A stretch of DNA of 37,728 bases from a virus: IMG/VR virus record IMGVR_UViG_3300029319_000162, positions 1 to 37,728 of that record; one strand, given 5' to 3'. Numbering within the stretch: the stretch's first letter is position 1; each line of letters opens with the position of its first letter. This document shows positions 12,860 to 21,093 of the stretch, piece after piece. The notes below the pieces were generated by a model. It was not told the DNA's origin. It worked only from the letters and a program-made list of their open reading frames with translations, and ran no database searches. Made by a program: the position numbers and the translations under genes.

Positions 12860-14143
12860 GGCTTCTATTGGGCTTATTCCGAAAAAAGCTAAGTTTTTAT
12901 TACATTTTTCGAATGTTTGCTTATCTGGCTTACCTGTTACTAATTCTTCTTGGTCAATACCCAATACTAAATCTACATATTGTTGTGCGACATATGCTTT
13001 ATCAAACTGTTTTATAATTTCACGATTATTTTCAACTATATGTAACCAAGTTGTTTTATCATTTAAAGAATGATCAATTAGTTCTGCAAACTCTTGTGGA
13101 GAACACCCTGCTTTTATCTCTATATAGTTTGTATTAGGTAGAAAAATCTTACTATCTTTCATACCCCAATCGGTAGCCATAGGGACAGCCCCTGCAATAA
13201 TAGCTTCTACTGTTGTTCTATTAAAGTGAGCTCCGAACTTTGCATACTTACCACTGAAGCTTGGGTCTATCTGTAACTTTACTTGTTTAAGAACTTTCAT
13301 AACCTCACTGTTAGGAACTGTACCTAAGTGTGTCATTCCATGTTTTAAAGCCATTTCCCAAATACGATTACCAGAGTCATCAAAATATTTAGGCTTACAC
13401 TTTTCTTTACTAGTCATATATCTGTACTCAATACCTTCTCCACCCACCAACTTTGATTCTTTTGATAATAAATGTGGGATAGCTCTGACTAAAGTATCTA
13501 CTCTTTTCCATGCCTTAAATACTTGAATCGCTGCAAACCCAGACCGTTGTTCAAATGAAAAAGGATTCGGTGTAACTTTTTCTACATCAAAAGGATTGAG
13601 AATAAGCTTTCTGGGTAAAGGTAATATTTTTGCAGAATGATACGCTGACTCGTGAACACAAACGCAAGCATGAAACTTATCAACTACGTTTAGTAAATGG
13701 GGATAAAGCTCAGGTAAATTACCATCATGTATAATAGCTATGTTTTTACTAGAATTATCATACAAGTCTATCCAGTCACTTACTTGTTTATGGTCTTTAT
13801 TAAGAGTAGGTACAGGAATATGCCATAGTATCGCATCATATTTCCCACATCTTTCTTTAAATTGTTCTTTGTAAAAAGAATTAAGATAAGCAACTTTTGG
13901 TAATTTGTACCAGCCCCTAGCTTGATGATGCCAATATCCTGTTCCTTCATCTATTTTTTTATAGCCCTCCTCCTGAAGCTGAGTAAGTGTTTTGTTTTTA
14001 GTTATAGGTTGTTTTGATCTTGGAGTAAGAACAACAAAATCTACCTCATGTCCTAACCTTTTTAATCCCTTTGCTAAGTACTCAGCGTGGTTTATGATTC
14101 CTCCATAATCTTGTATTTGAAACAGTGTCATGAGAAACTTCAT
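12845..14143 (-). CDS. GT-B glycosyltransferase, family 4-like
   Basis: It starts MKFLMTLFQIQDYGGIINHA with EYLAKGLKRLGHEVDFVVL, the Rossmann opening of GT4 enzymes with the acceptor-side GG loop. The C-terminal donor domain shows FAAIQVFKAWKRVDTLVRAI and, near 315, FNRTTVEAIIAGAVPMATDW, equivalent to the GT4 E-x7-E region that binds the nucleotide sugar. Length 432 aa is normal. ATGA overlap with the upstream hypermodification-type gene and position directly before the thymidylate-synthase homologue suggest it transfers a sugar to modified phage DNA. Alternatives are decoration of virion or host-surface glycans; sequence cannot decide. AGGAG lies eight bases before the ATG. Confidence 0.8.
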   Translation of the reverse strand: MKFLMTLFQIQDYGGIINHAEYLAKGLKRLGHEVDFVVLTPRSKQPITKNKTLTQLQEEGYKKIDEGTGYWHHQARGWYKLPKVAYLNSFYKEQFKERCGKYDAILWHIPVPTLNKDHKQVSDWIDLYDNSSKNIAIIHDGNLPELYPHLLNVVDKFHACVCVHESAYHSAKILPLPRKLILNPFDVEKVTPNPFSFEQRSGFAAIQVFKAWKRVDTLVRAIPHLLSKESKLVGGEGIEYRYMTSKEKCKPKYFDDSGNRIWEMALKHGMTHLGTVPNSEVMKVLKQVKLQIDPSFSGKYAKFGAHFNRTTVEAIIAGAVPMATDWGMKDSKIFLPNTNYIEIKAGCSPQEFAELIDHSLNDKTTWLHIVENNREIIKQFDKAYVAQQYVDLVLGIDQEELVTGKPDKQTFEKCNKNLAFFGISPIEAPRWL

Positions 14144-15054
14144 TGTATCGCTCCTGAAGGTAATCTACTTGAAGATTGCTTAAATAAACTGCGAGGTCTA
14201 CCCTCACCCAGCCTAACTCTTTCGTACTTATCCCACTCACATAAGCTATGTTCAATAGTACGCATGTCTACTTCTGAGGAGGGAACATTATAACCAAATG
14301 ATTGTTTAACTCCCTTACCATAGCTAAGTAAGAATTGCATCTCCTTGTTAGCTTGTTCTTGGCTTATCGCTTTGTTGAGTGGTCTTTCCCCAATCCTGTT
14401 AAGACCACGAATTGCTCCAGGTCCTGCGTTTGCCCAAGTAAAACGGTCTTTTGGGCGTGGTAACACAGATGTGTAGTTGAGGTCGGAAACGACTTCATAA
14501 GACATAAAACCTCCCCCTCCCCATCCTTTATAGGAAGCCATCGCCTCGTGCAGCTTTTGGAGCGAATTTGTTTGGGACGCAACATCAGCAAGTTTTTCCT
14601 TATCTTGCCAGATGGGGGATAAGAAGTGGTCAACTACTACCTCCGACTTTCTAAGTTTTAAACCTTGATTTGTTATTATATACGCTCCAGTAAATGTACG
14701 TAACCCTGCGTATAATCTTTTTTCTATAATTGCTTTAGCACGAGTAGGATCCCATTCTGTTACCCAGCCATGCTCTTCAGCAAACTCAGTCGTACCAACC
14801 ATTCTAAACAAACAACAATTAAATATTATTTCACCATGACTTCGGTTGTGGTTTGGGAATGTCCAGTTCTCACGCATCCAAATTGTAACCTTATCATTCT
14901 CCCTAAATGGATTAGTAAACTTATACTTCTGTAATATAGGATCATTAGTCCAAGGAGGAGGGAGACCTTTTAATCTTAGCTGGTAAATACGATGCCGTTC
15001 TGTTATCCAATCATACAGATTCCCAGCATTTAATTTAGCATTTTTTTCAAACAT
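14140..15054 (-). CDS. DNA base hypermodification protein (aGPT-PPlase clade 3 type)
   Basis: Matches the family called alpha-glutamyl/putrescinyl thymine pyrophosphorylase clade 3, or 5-hmdU DNA kinase helical domain. Seen: FRMVGTTEFAEEHGW at 83-97, LYAGLRTFTGAYII at 114-127, a helix-hairpin-helix-like GWGGGGFMSYEVVSDLNY at 177-194, and FTWANAGPGAIRGLNR at 205-220. These proteins are predicted, from phages with hypermodified thymine, to act on 5-hydroxymethyluracil in DNA through a DNA-glycosylase-like fold. No P-loop kinase domain is present in this 304-aa version. Its stop overlaps the glycosyltransferase start (ATGA), so the two are co-translated. The exact reaction is unknown. Confidence 0.8.
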   Translation of the reverse strand: MFEKNAKLNAGNLYDWITERHRIYQLRLKGLPPPWTNDPILQKYKFTNPFRENDKVTIWMRENWTFPNHNRSHGEIIFNCCLFRMVGTTEFAEEHGWVTEWDPTRAKAIIEKRLYAGLRTFTGAYIITNQGLKLRKSEVVVDHFLSPIWQDKEKLADVASQTNSLQKLHEAMASYKGWGGGGFMSYEVVSDLNYTSVLPRPKDRFTWANAGPGAIRGLNRIGERPLNKAISQEQANKEMQFLLSYGKGVKQSFGYNVPSSEVDMRTIEHSLCEWDKYERVRLGEGRPRSLFKQSSSRLPSGAIQ

Positions 15055-15074
15055 CTTCTTCCTTTCTGTGAAGT

Positions 15075-15106
15075 GGTATGGCTAATTCTAATAAACCAGC
15101 CATACC
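15075..15106 (-). other. 9-bp hairpin between DUF932 gene and hypermodification gene
   Basis: GGTATGGCT (15075-15083) pairs perfectly with AGCCATACC (15098-15106), 14-base loop. It lies in the 70-bp gap just upstream of the ribosome site for 15054, with no T-run. Confidence 0.6.
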
Positions 15107-15124
15107 GTGACAACCGTTACTTTA

Positions 15125-16159
15125 TCATGCAGCTTCTGCGTAGGACAGTGCTTTTGTAAGAGCTGTATTTTTAGTCTTAGCTCCTGAGCCAAACCATGCT
15201 GAGTGTAAAGCGTTACCCTCTGCGTGTGAGCGTTTTTGGTGATCCATTACATAAGTAACACCATTCAATGCTCCCCACCACGTACCTTTTGCTGAACGCA
15301 TATCTGATCCAGGAGAAGTTTCAATAGCCTCGTAAACTAACTCAGCTGTATTTTTAAACTCATCACGGAGAGATAGTGGCTCTAAACCTAAAGCTCGTTC
15401 TGCTTTACCTCGGTCAATTAAAAGCTGTGGCTGGAATAACTCAGCAACATAGTTCTCAACATCAACTTGTTTATAAGACTTGCTAGCTAAGAACTCAGCT
15501 TGCTCCTTAAAGTAGTTCATTTGTTTACCACTTATACCGAGTGCTTCCTCGGCAGCTTTAATAATCTCTTCATCAAACATTTGTAAATGTAAGACTCTGA
15601 ATCTATTACCTTCCATATTAAGTGCCTGAGTCAAAGTGTTGTTACAGACAACACGGATTGGTGTAAACATTATAGTCATAGCCTTACCGACTTGGTGACT
15701 ATTATTTAATAATAAATAGCCTTTGACCTCATCATCACCAGCTAACCTAAACTGGTCAGTAAGTTTTGCTAATCCCCAGATATTTCTACCCTCTTTTAAA
15801 CTACCTGCTGTCTCCATTGTCATATCGCCAGCATCAGTAAAGCGTTTAAAGAAGTCCATAACTTCGTGGTTTTGGAAAGGAACATAGCCCTCACCACATT
15901 TGGAAAGTATCTTGTTATCTGAATCACGCACTAGGAAGTAATCTTCAGGTGCTCGTATAAAGCTAGCTTCACCAGTTGGGTCGATTATATTCCAAGTATT
16001 TGGTTTATCAACAGTATAAGCTGGTCGTTTACTTACTGACCAATCTAATCCAGCAGCTTCTAACATTTGTGCTGGTGTCATATTACTATCTACTGCTTTA
16101 CCTAACCCATGCCAAGGAACCTCCCCAGCATAAGCCATAGTTTCAATATTATGTGCCAT
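15125..16159 (-). CDS. DUF932 phage/plasmid-like protein (TIGR03299)
   Basis: The opening MAHNIETMAYAGEVPWHGLG with KAVDSNMTPAQMLEAAGLDW is the signature of the phage/plasmid-like TIGR03299/DUF932 family. Further matches are FIRAPEDYFLVRDSDNKILS, FKRFTDAGDMTMETAGSLKE, GYLLLNNSH and the late ALNGVTYVMDHQKRS. Its 344 residues are the family's usual length. The role is not established; such genes occur beside replication and recombination modules of phages and plasmids, as here. AAAGGAG precedes the ATG. It sits between a small unknown gene and the hypermodification cassette. Confidence 0.85.
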   Translation of the reverse strand: MAHNIETMAYAGEVPWHGLGKAVDSNMTPAQMLEAAGLDWSVSKRPAYTVDKPNTWNIIDPTGEASFIRAPEDYFLVRDSDNKILSKCGEGYVPFQNHEVMDFFKRFTDAGDMTMETAGSLKEGRNIWGLAKLTDQFRLAGDDEVKGYLLLNNSHQVGKAMTIMFTPIRVVCNNTLTQALNMEGNRFRVLHLQMFDEEIIKAAEEALGISGKQMNYFKEQAEFLASKSYKQVDVENYVAELFQPQLLIDRGKAERALGLEPLSLRDEFKNTAELVYEAIETSPGSDMRSAKGTWWGALNGVTYVMDHQKRSHAEGNALHSAWFGSGAKTKNTALTKALSYAEAA

Positions 16160-16172
16160 TTGTTACTCCTTT

Positions 16173-16436
16173 CTATGATGAACGTGGCATATCGACAGAT
16201 GGTAAACTGTCGTAAGTTTTAAACTTTACATCTAATAGTGCAAAGTTCTTATCATCGAGCAATACCTGACAACGCATCTCTTGGTCATTGTGTGGCATAC
16301 TCCATGCTATTGGAAACCTAAGTGTATCAGATAATTTTTCAACAACAGAGGTTCTCAATGATTGATTACGCTTACTGCGTATAGCTTCGTCGTTAGCTTT
16401 TTTAAGGCTATCTTTCGTAAAAAATTTCACTTGCAT
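16173..16436 (-). CDS. Hypothetical protein, 87 aa
   Basis: Unrecognised. A basic helical N-terminus (MQVKFFTKDSLKKANDEAIR, SKRNQSLRTS) is followed by a beta-type segment (MRCQVLLDDKNFALLDVKFK). AAAGGAG lies six bases before the ATG. It is the first gene after a 134-bp gap holding promoter-like sequences and a 13-bp hairpin, so it probably leads a sub-operon with the DUF932 gene, which follows 13 bp later. Confidence 0.65.
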   Translation of the reverse strand: MQVKFFTKDSLKKANDEAIRSKRNQSLRTSVVEKLSDTLRFPIAWSMPHNDQEMRCQVLLDDKNFALLDVKFKTYDSLPSVDMPRSS

Positions 16437-16460
16437 ATCTTTCTCCTTTGCTAGTGTGGG

Positions 16461-16525
16461 TATGCAAGAGTAGACTTCCGATTTTGGACACCATTTAGTC
16501 CCCTCAGATTTGCTACCCTTGCATA
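16461..16525 (-). other. 13-bp leader hairpin before the 87-aa gene
   Basis: TATGCAAGAGTAG (16461-16473) pairs with CTACCCTTGCATA (16513-16525), 12 Watson-Crick pairs and one G-U as leftward RNA; a small GGAC/GTCC stem lies inside the loop. Two overlapping TATACT motifs directly upstream (16524-16536) could be -10 elements placing the transcript start near the foot of the hairpin. Confidence 0.55.
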
Positions 16526-16570
16526 GTATAAGTATAAAAAATACTGTTACAGAAGATAACTCTTTTTTGT

Positions 16571-18088
16571 TCAGGTAGGGATAGCATACCCACGACTAAA
16601 CATAGGGTGTACTAGATGTAACTTTTCTGTTGCTCTTGTCAACCCTACATAAAAAACTCTCGCCTCATCTTCTTCATAATTATTAATCTTCCTCCACATA
16701 CTATACGGTCTTTTCATAGTATCTGTCAATAACATCACGTTAGTGGCTTGTGATCCTTTCGCTGAGTGAATGGTAGATATTCGTATCCGAGGAGTTCTTT
16801 CTAGCTTTTCTCCCTTACGCAAACATGCTTTTATATATATCTTATCTCTTTGGCTTATTTTTCCTAATCCCTCATCCCATGGGAGATTATGTAATAATCC
16901 ATGCTTTTCTTTTAAATCTTCTATACTATAAAAAACACCTGATTCACCATCGGGCATGGTCTTATATCCATATTTTATTTGAGTGTTCAATAGCATATGT
17001 TTATATACTAAACGCACCTCTTCCATACTTAATCTGCCACCGTATCTTAATGTCTCCCACAATCTTACAGCTTCTAAAACATTAGCATCTATACTTTTAG
17101 ATCCATTGTAAGTATATAGGTGTCCTCTTCTTCTTACTTCTTCCTCTATCTGTTGAGCACCTCTAGTTGTTCTGCTTAATAACAGCCACTCACCATCACT
17201 TAGGTTTACCTCCTCCGAGTGTCTATGCCAGTGGACAGATCCTTCACTTTCTCTTGGCTCAAATACTTTTACTCTTCTTCCAACTATACTCTGTATTACT
17301 TTTGTACTCAATGTATGATGGGAAGAAGGTATTCTATAAGACCTATCTAATAAGGTTACATCACCTTTTAAATTAACAAAGTAATCAACATCAGCACCAG
17401 CATACCTAAATATAGCTTGGTCATCATCACCAGCTACGTAACATACCTTACTATTTTGTTCTAACATCTTAACCATCTCCCACTGGATAGGAGATAAATC
17501 TTGGGCTTCATCTATAAAGACAACCTCTAGCTTAGGACAGAGTTTATTTTCTATAAATGTTTCTAACATTCCAGCATAATCTTGTAAGTCAAATGCTTTT
17601 TTCCACTCATCCAACCCTCTGGCTACATAATCTACTCTTGACCAATCAGTTTTTAATGGGACAATACTTTCATTATAAACCTTACGTAAAGGCTGCCTCA
17701 GTATCCTAGATATATTTATTATTTCTAAAAACTTATCGCCATAACCCACATCTTTATATGGTCCTTGTTCAACTGTTGTGCCTGTGTAGAAGTTCCCTAT
17801 TTTTAACCAGCCAGCTACTTCTTGATATTTTTCAGGTGTCAGTATTTGTGAATGGTTTAAGCCAGACATCATAAACGCAAGACTATGAAGTGTTCTAAAG
17901 TAAGGTAAGTCCCTCCTTTTTAAACTAAACTTTGTACATGCTCTATCAATAGCTTCACTTGCTGCTCTTCTTGTAAAAGCAAAATACCCTATCCTATCAG
18001 GTGGTGTACCTGAGTTTAAATAACTCTCAACAAGGTTAAGTAATTTTGTGGTCTTACCAGTTCCAGGAGGTCCTAATACGATATGCAC
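16571..18088 (-). CDS. UvrD/Rep-like superfamily 1 helicase
   Basis: An ATP-driven DNA helicase, 505 aa. Walker A GPPGTGKTT at 6-14, TLHSLAF (motif Ib region) at 66-72, DEAQD at 193-197 (motif II), GDDDQAIFRYAGAD near 222 (motif III), STIHSAKGSQ near 440 (motif V) and FYVGLTRATEKLHLV near 480 (motif VI). It is shorter than cellular UvrD, as in other phage SF1 enzymes. The start is GTG at 18088, which overlaps the primase stop as TAGTG with GGGAG seven bases upstream. Coupling to the primase and absence of a DnaB-type helicase in the window make it a candidate replicative helicase. Confidence 0.9.
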   Translation of the reverse strand: MHIVLGPPGTGKTTKLLNLVESYLNSGTPPDRIGYFAFTRRAASEAIDRACTKFSLKRRDLPYFRTLHSLAFMMSGLNHSQILTPEKYQEVAGWLKIGNFYTGTTVEQGPYKDVGYGDKFLEIINISRILRQPLRKVYNESIVPLKTDWSRVDYVARGLDEWKKAFDLQDYAGMLETFIENKLCPKLEVVFIDEAQDLSPIQWEMVKMLEQNSKVCYVAGDDDQAIFRYAGADVDYFVNLKGDVTLLDRSYRIPSSHHTLSTKVIQSIVGRRVKVFEPRESEGSVHWHRHSEEVNLSDGEWLLLSRTTRGAQQIEEEVRRRGHLYTYNGSKSIDANVLEAVRLWETLRYGGRLSMEEVRLVYKHMLLNTQIKYGYKTMPDGESGVFYSIEDLKEKHGLLHNLPWDEGLGKISQRDKIYIKACLRKGEKLERTPRIRISTIHSAKGSQATNVMLLTDTMKRPYSMWRKINNYEEDEARVFYVGLTRATEKLHLVHPMFSRGYAIPT

Positions 18089-19608
18089 TAAATCACTCCC
18101 TTATCCACTGGTAGGCTTGGTAAGGGAATTTGTTCATCTTCTGTTTGGAAATATTTCTGAGGTAATGACCATACATGGATACCTTTACCTTTTACTCTCC
18201 AAAACATTTTTTCTGCCTCTAAATCCTGTAATCGTAGCGTTATCTTATTAGAAGTGTAATGATTGAAGTCATTTACAGAGAGATGCTTTTTAACATCTTT
18301 TATTTGGAAATACACTCTTTGGTCTACCCAAACAGCTGTTCCCTGTAGTATATCTTCTCTTTCCTCACCCCTAGCTCTTTCACAACAAAAGGCATGTAAT
18401 AAATCTTCAAACTCACCTTTTAATGTGGCATCAGGTGGGACTTCAACTATTGTTACATTATCTAATAGTAACTGTATTCTAGTTTGCCATGCTCTTTGGT
18501 TGACTGCAATAGGAAACTTGTTGATTTGTGAAACACACTCCTTTTGAAACTGCCCTTGACTAGTTAATCCGTTAGTTGTTAATTCAACACGCTCTCCATC
18601 AACATTTAATATCCATATGGGTGGATCGCCATCTATTTTAGTAAGACTAGACATGTCATTACCAACACCTGTTGGTCCGACTCCATACTTTCTTGTCTTA
18701 CATATTTCTTTATCGCAAAAAGGTTTTATAGGCTGGTCTTCACATTTATAGAAATAATCTTTTTTCTTTAGCTGTCGTATAACAATACCGACTTCCATGT
18801 GAGACAAAGGTGGCTTTAAGTAATCCATATTATAACGCTGGACTAATACTTCCCAATTATCTTGCTCACACATACGTGCATAAACACCTAAATTAAATAG
18901 AGCATTGTTACGAGAACCCTCATTAAATCCTTTACTACATAAGTGCTGTAGACAAGGAGGTCCTTCTTCAAGAACACCTTCTTTTGTACCAAAGCCCATA
19001 ACTAACTTATGAAACTTAGCAGGAGTGATTATAAAATCTTTTACATAATTTAAAAATTCCTCAAGAGATAAAGCTTTACCCTCATCATCAAAAGCATATC
19101 GAGTAGTATTATCTTTACCATGATAAGGCATATTTAAGAAGTTACCTGTATCCCCTCTATCTAATAATATTTTAGTTTGTTTAGGAAATATCTCACTGCC
19201 TGAAAAACCCAGAGCAGCACTAAGTTCTGTCATTTTTCTTTGCATATCTTCAGCTTCTATAGGTTCGTTTAGGAAGATCCATATATGTGCTCCCCCTGAT
19301 TTAGTTCTACCTACAATCGCTGGTATATTATTTGTTCTTAAGGTTGTGACTATTTGTTTATGGTTGATATCATATTTATCGATATCTATTGCACCCCATT
19401 GACATGTATTATCACTTCTTATAGGGATAATACCTAGTCCTGTCCCCCCTTTTAAATGTTCTTCCCACATAGCTACTGTTGTACTTTCTCTGATAACTTT
19501 AGCCATGCCCTGCTTTTTACCATCTTGTCTATTAGAGTTTACTACATACGTTCCGTGTGCAATATCACTCCCTTTAAACAATTTAAATAATTGTTCTGCT
19601 ACTGACAT
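18088..19608 (-). CDS. Archaeo-eukaryotic-type primase (AEP, TOTE-like) with PriCT-like region
   Basis: This would make primers for the polymerase. Catalytic residues of an AEP fold are visible: WGAIDIDKYD at 71-80 with the D75-x-D77 pair, then SGGAHIWIFL at 104-113 with the His, and KILLDRGDTGNFLNMPYHG further on. Residues about 225-290 (KGFNEGSRNNALFNLGVYAR) resemble a PriCT helical domain. The C-terminal third is unassigned and may be a winged-helix region. This replaces the Toprim/DnaG primase seen in T7-like phages. The GTG-started helicase follows in its stop codon. AAGGAGG lies five bases before the ATG. Confidence 0.8.
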   Translation of the reverse strand: MSVAEQLFKLFKGSDIAHGTYVVNSNRQDGKKQGMAKVIRESTTVAMWEEHLKGGTGLGIIPIRSDNTCQWGAIDIDKYDINHKQIVTTLRTNNIPAIVGRTKSGGAHIWIFLNEPIEAEDMQRKMTELSAALGFSGSEIFPKQTKILLDRGDTGNFLNMPYHGKDNTTRYAFDDEGKALSLEEFLNYVKDFIITPAKFHKLVMGFGTKEGVLEEGPPCLQHLCSKGFNEGSRNNALFNLGVYARMCEQDNWEVLVQRYNMDYLKPPLSHMEVGIVIRQLKKKDYFYKCEDQPIKPFCDKEICKTRKYGVGPTGVGNDMSSLTKIDGDPPIWILNVDGERVELTTNGLTSQGQFQKECVSQINKFPIAVNQRAWQTRIQLLLDNVTIVEVPPDATLKGEFEDLLHAFCCERARGEEREDILQGTAVWVDQRVYFQIKDVKKHLSVNDFNHYTSNKITLRLQDLEAEKMFWRVKGKGIHVWSLPQKYFQTEDEQIPLPSLPVDKGVI

Positions 19609-19622
19609 CGTTCCTCCTTATG

Positions 19623-19695
19623 AGAGAAAAGAGGCACTTAACAGGAAATTAATACCTCTTTTCTCTGGCAGAATGTAGGCGAATCACTCCTACAT
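19623..19695 (-). other. Two hairpins in the gap before the primase gene
   Basis: AGAGAAAAGAGG (19623-19634) and CCTCTTTTCTCT (19655-19666) form a perfect 12-bp stem; ATGTAGG (19673-19679) and CCTACAT (19689-19695) form a 7-bp stem directly after the stop of the upstream gene. The gap is 93 bp and holds no ORF. Confidence 0.65.
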
Positions 19696-19701
19696 CTGTT
19701 C

Positions 19702-20535
19702 CTACATTACATCTTTTTTTGCATCTAACTCAGGTGTGGGTATGACTCCTCCTGTAGTTTCATACTGTGCTGTAGTATCAGCTTTTACCTGCACTTCACC
19801 AGCCTGTATAGATTCACAAAAGTTTTCAGCCATATCAAACAAAGCATCATCTTGCTTATCCTCTAAATCAAGGGTACGTACTCTGTTTATTTCCCAGCCA
19901 AACCAACTACCTTTGTCACTTTTTTCTGGTACAGTCGTTAATTTATATATAGTAGAAAAGAAAGGTAAGATAAACGCATCACCGTTGGCATCTTTACCTG
20001 TAAGGGATTGTGCTTGTGAAAGCCACTGCTTAGACTTCTTTAACTGGCTAGAAGTCATAGTAATTAGACCTTTCTGTGCTCCCATTGTTTCATGTAAAAA
20101 CACAACAAAAAACTGGCTGGTATTAGAAAGATAATTACCATTTGGTAATACATCATTACCTTTATCATCAGGTTGCGTTGTATTGACAATAGGGTCATCA
20201 GGTAAATAACTATTTATATACCCTCCACCTTGTTCACGTGGTTGCCACTCAACAAACCTTCTGTTGTAGTGACATGGTATAACATTAATACCTTTTTCAC
20301 CATCATAAGCTTGCTTTAGCACTGTATTAAATATCATTCCAGCACTAGCTCCCTCTAAATACTGTGGCTCCCTAGTTTGCACTTGTGGACTCAATGCTTG
20401 TAAGATTCTAATAAAAGGTATCGCTAAATCTTCAGTAGTAACTTCACTAAATCCACCAGATTTAACCTTACTGAATTTAGTATGCTTTACCAAAGCTGTA
20501 TTATCATCTTTCACAGATACTTCATTTTTTGCCAT
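19702..20535 (-). CDS. Conserved phage replication-module protein, possible ssDNA-binding protein
   Basis: 277 aa. The pattern DLAIPFIRILQALSPQVQ at about 36-53, GMIFNTVLKQAYDGEKGINV, followed by IPCHYNRRFVEWQPREQGGG (about 100-119) is common in a protein encoded near primase and polymerase in many marine and podovirus-like phages. I believe a single-stranded DNA-binding role has been suggested, but I cannot confirm it. The C-terminus is not strongly acidic, unlike gp2.5-type proteins, although it ends near DAKKDVM. AAGGAG precedes the ATG. It is followed by the primase after two hairpins. Confidence 0.65.
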   Translation of the reverse strand: MAKNEVSVKDDNTALVKHTKFSKVKSGGFSEVTTEDLAIPFIRILQALSPQVQTREPQYLEGASAGMIFNTVLKQAYDGEKGINVIPCHYNRRFVEWQPREQGGGYINSYLPDDPIVNTTQPDDKGNDVLPNGNYLSNTSQFFVVFLHETMGAQKGLITMTSSQLKKSKQWLSQAQSLTGKDANGDAFILPFFSTIYKLTTVPEKSDKGSWFGWEINRVRTLDLEDKQDDALFDMAENFCESIQAGEVQVKADTTAQYETTGGVIPTPELDAKKDVM

Positions 20536-20538
20536 TAT

Positions 20539-21093
20539 TTACTCCTTCGGCTTAGTTATTGTTGCTTTTTGTCCAATATGCAAACCAAACAAATCAGGTG
20601 GTATACTTACACCTTTTTCAGTTTGCTCTTTGCAAAAGTATTTTAAAGACATAGGCTCTATCCACTTACGTGTACTAACAGCGAACTGCCTTTCCTCTAA
20701 CTCTTTTACAAAAGCTTGTGCTTGTGACTCTTGACCTCGGACAAAGCTGGTAGATACTTGGTTTTTAATTAAATCACCTTTTTCATTTTTTACCAGCCAA
20801 TCAAAAGCCTCCTCCATCCTATCTTTAGGTATGGAAGCACTTACGAACGTTTTAATTTTCAGTTCTGAACCATCACTCATTGGTAATCCAGTAATACCAT
20901 ATTCATTACATACCTCAGGTAAATCCAACTCTGATACTTTTCTTAAATCTTTTTTTGCCTCCTTTAGTTCTTTTTCCAATTGTTCAATCTTATCCATATG
21001 GGCTAATTGTATTTCAACTAACTTACTTACTCTACTAAGCCCTTCTTCACTAAGGCTCCCTAGCTTTCCAGCTGCTTTATGAAACTTATCCAT
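20539..21093 (-). CDS. Conserved phage protein with N-terminal coiled coil, 184 aa
   Basis: Residues about 10-55 are a heptad-rich coiled coil (VEIQLAHMDKIEQLEKELKE and following). The rest is a globular domain: YGITGLPMSDGSELKIKTFV, EAFDWLVKNEKGDLIKNQVS, IEPMSLKYFCKEQTEKGVSI and DLFGLHIGQKATI. The pattern occurs next to the putative ssDNA-binding gene in other phages but has no function known to me. It overlaps the end of the first gene by 8 bp and ends 4 bp before the next start codon, so all three are co-translated. AGGAG lies seven bases before the ATG. Confidence 0.65.
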   Translation of the reverse strand: MDKFHKAAGKLGSLSEEGLSRVSKLVEIQLAHMDKIEQLEKELKEAKKDLRKVSELDLPEVCNEYGITGLPMSDGSELKIKTFVSASIPKDRMEEAFDWLVKNEKGDLIKNQVSTSFVRGQESQAQAFVKELEERQFAVSTRKWIEPMSLKYFCKEQTEKGVSIPPDLFGLHIGQKATITKPKE

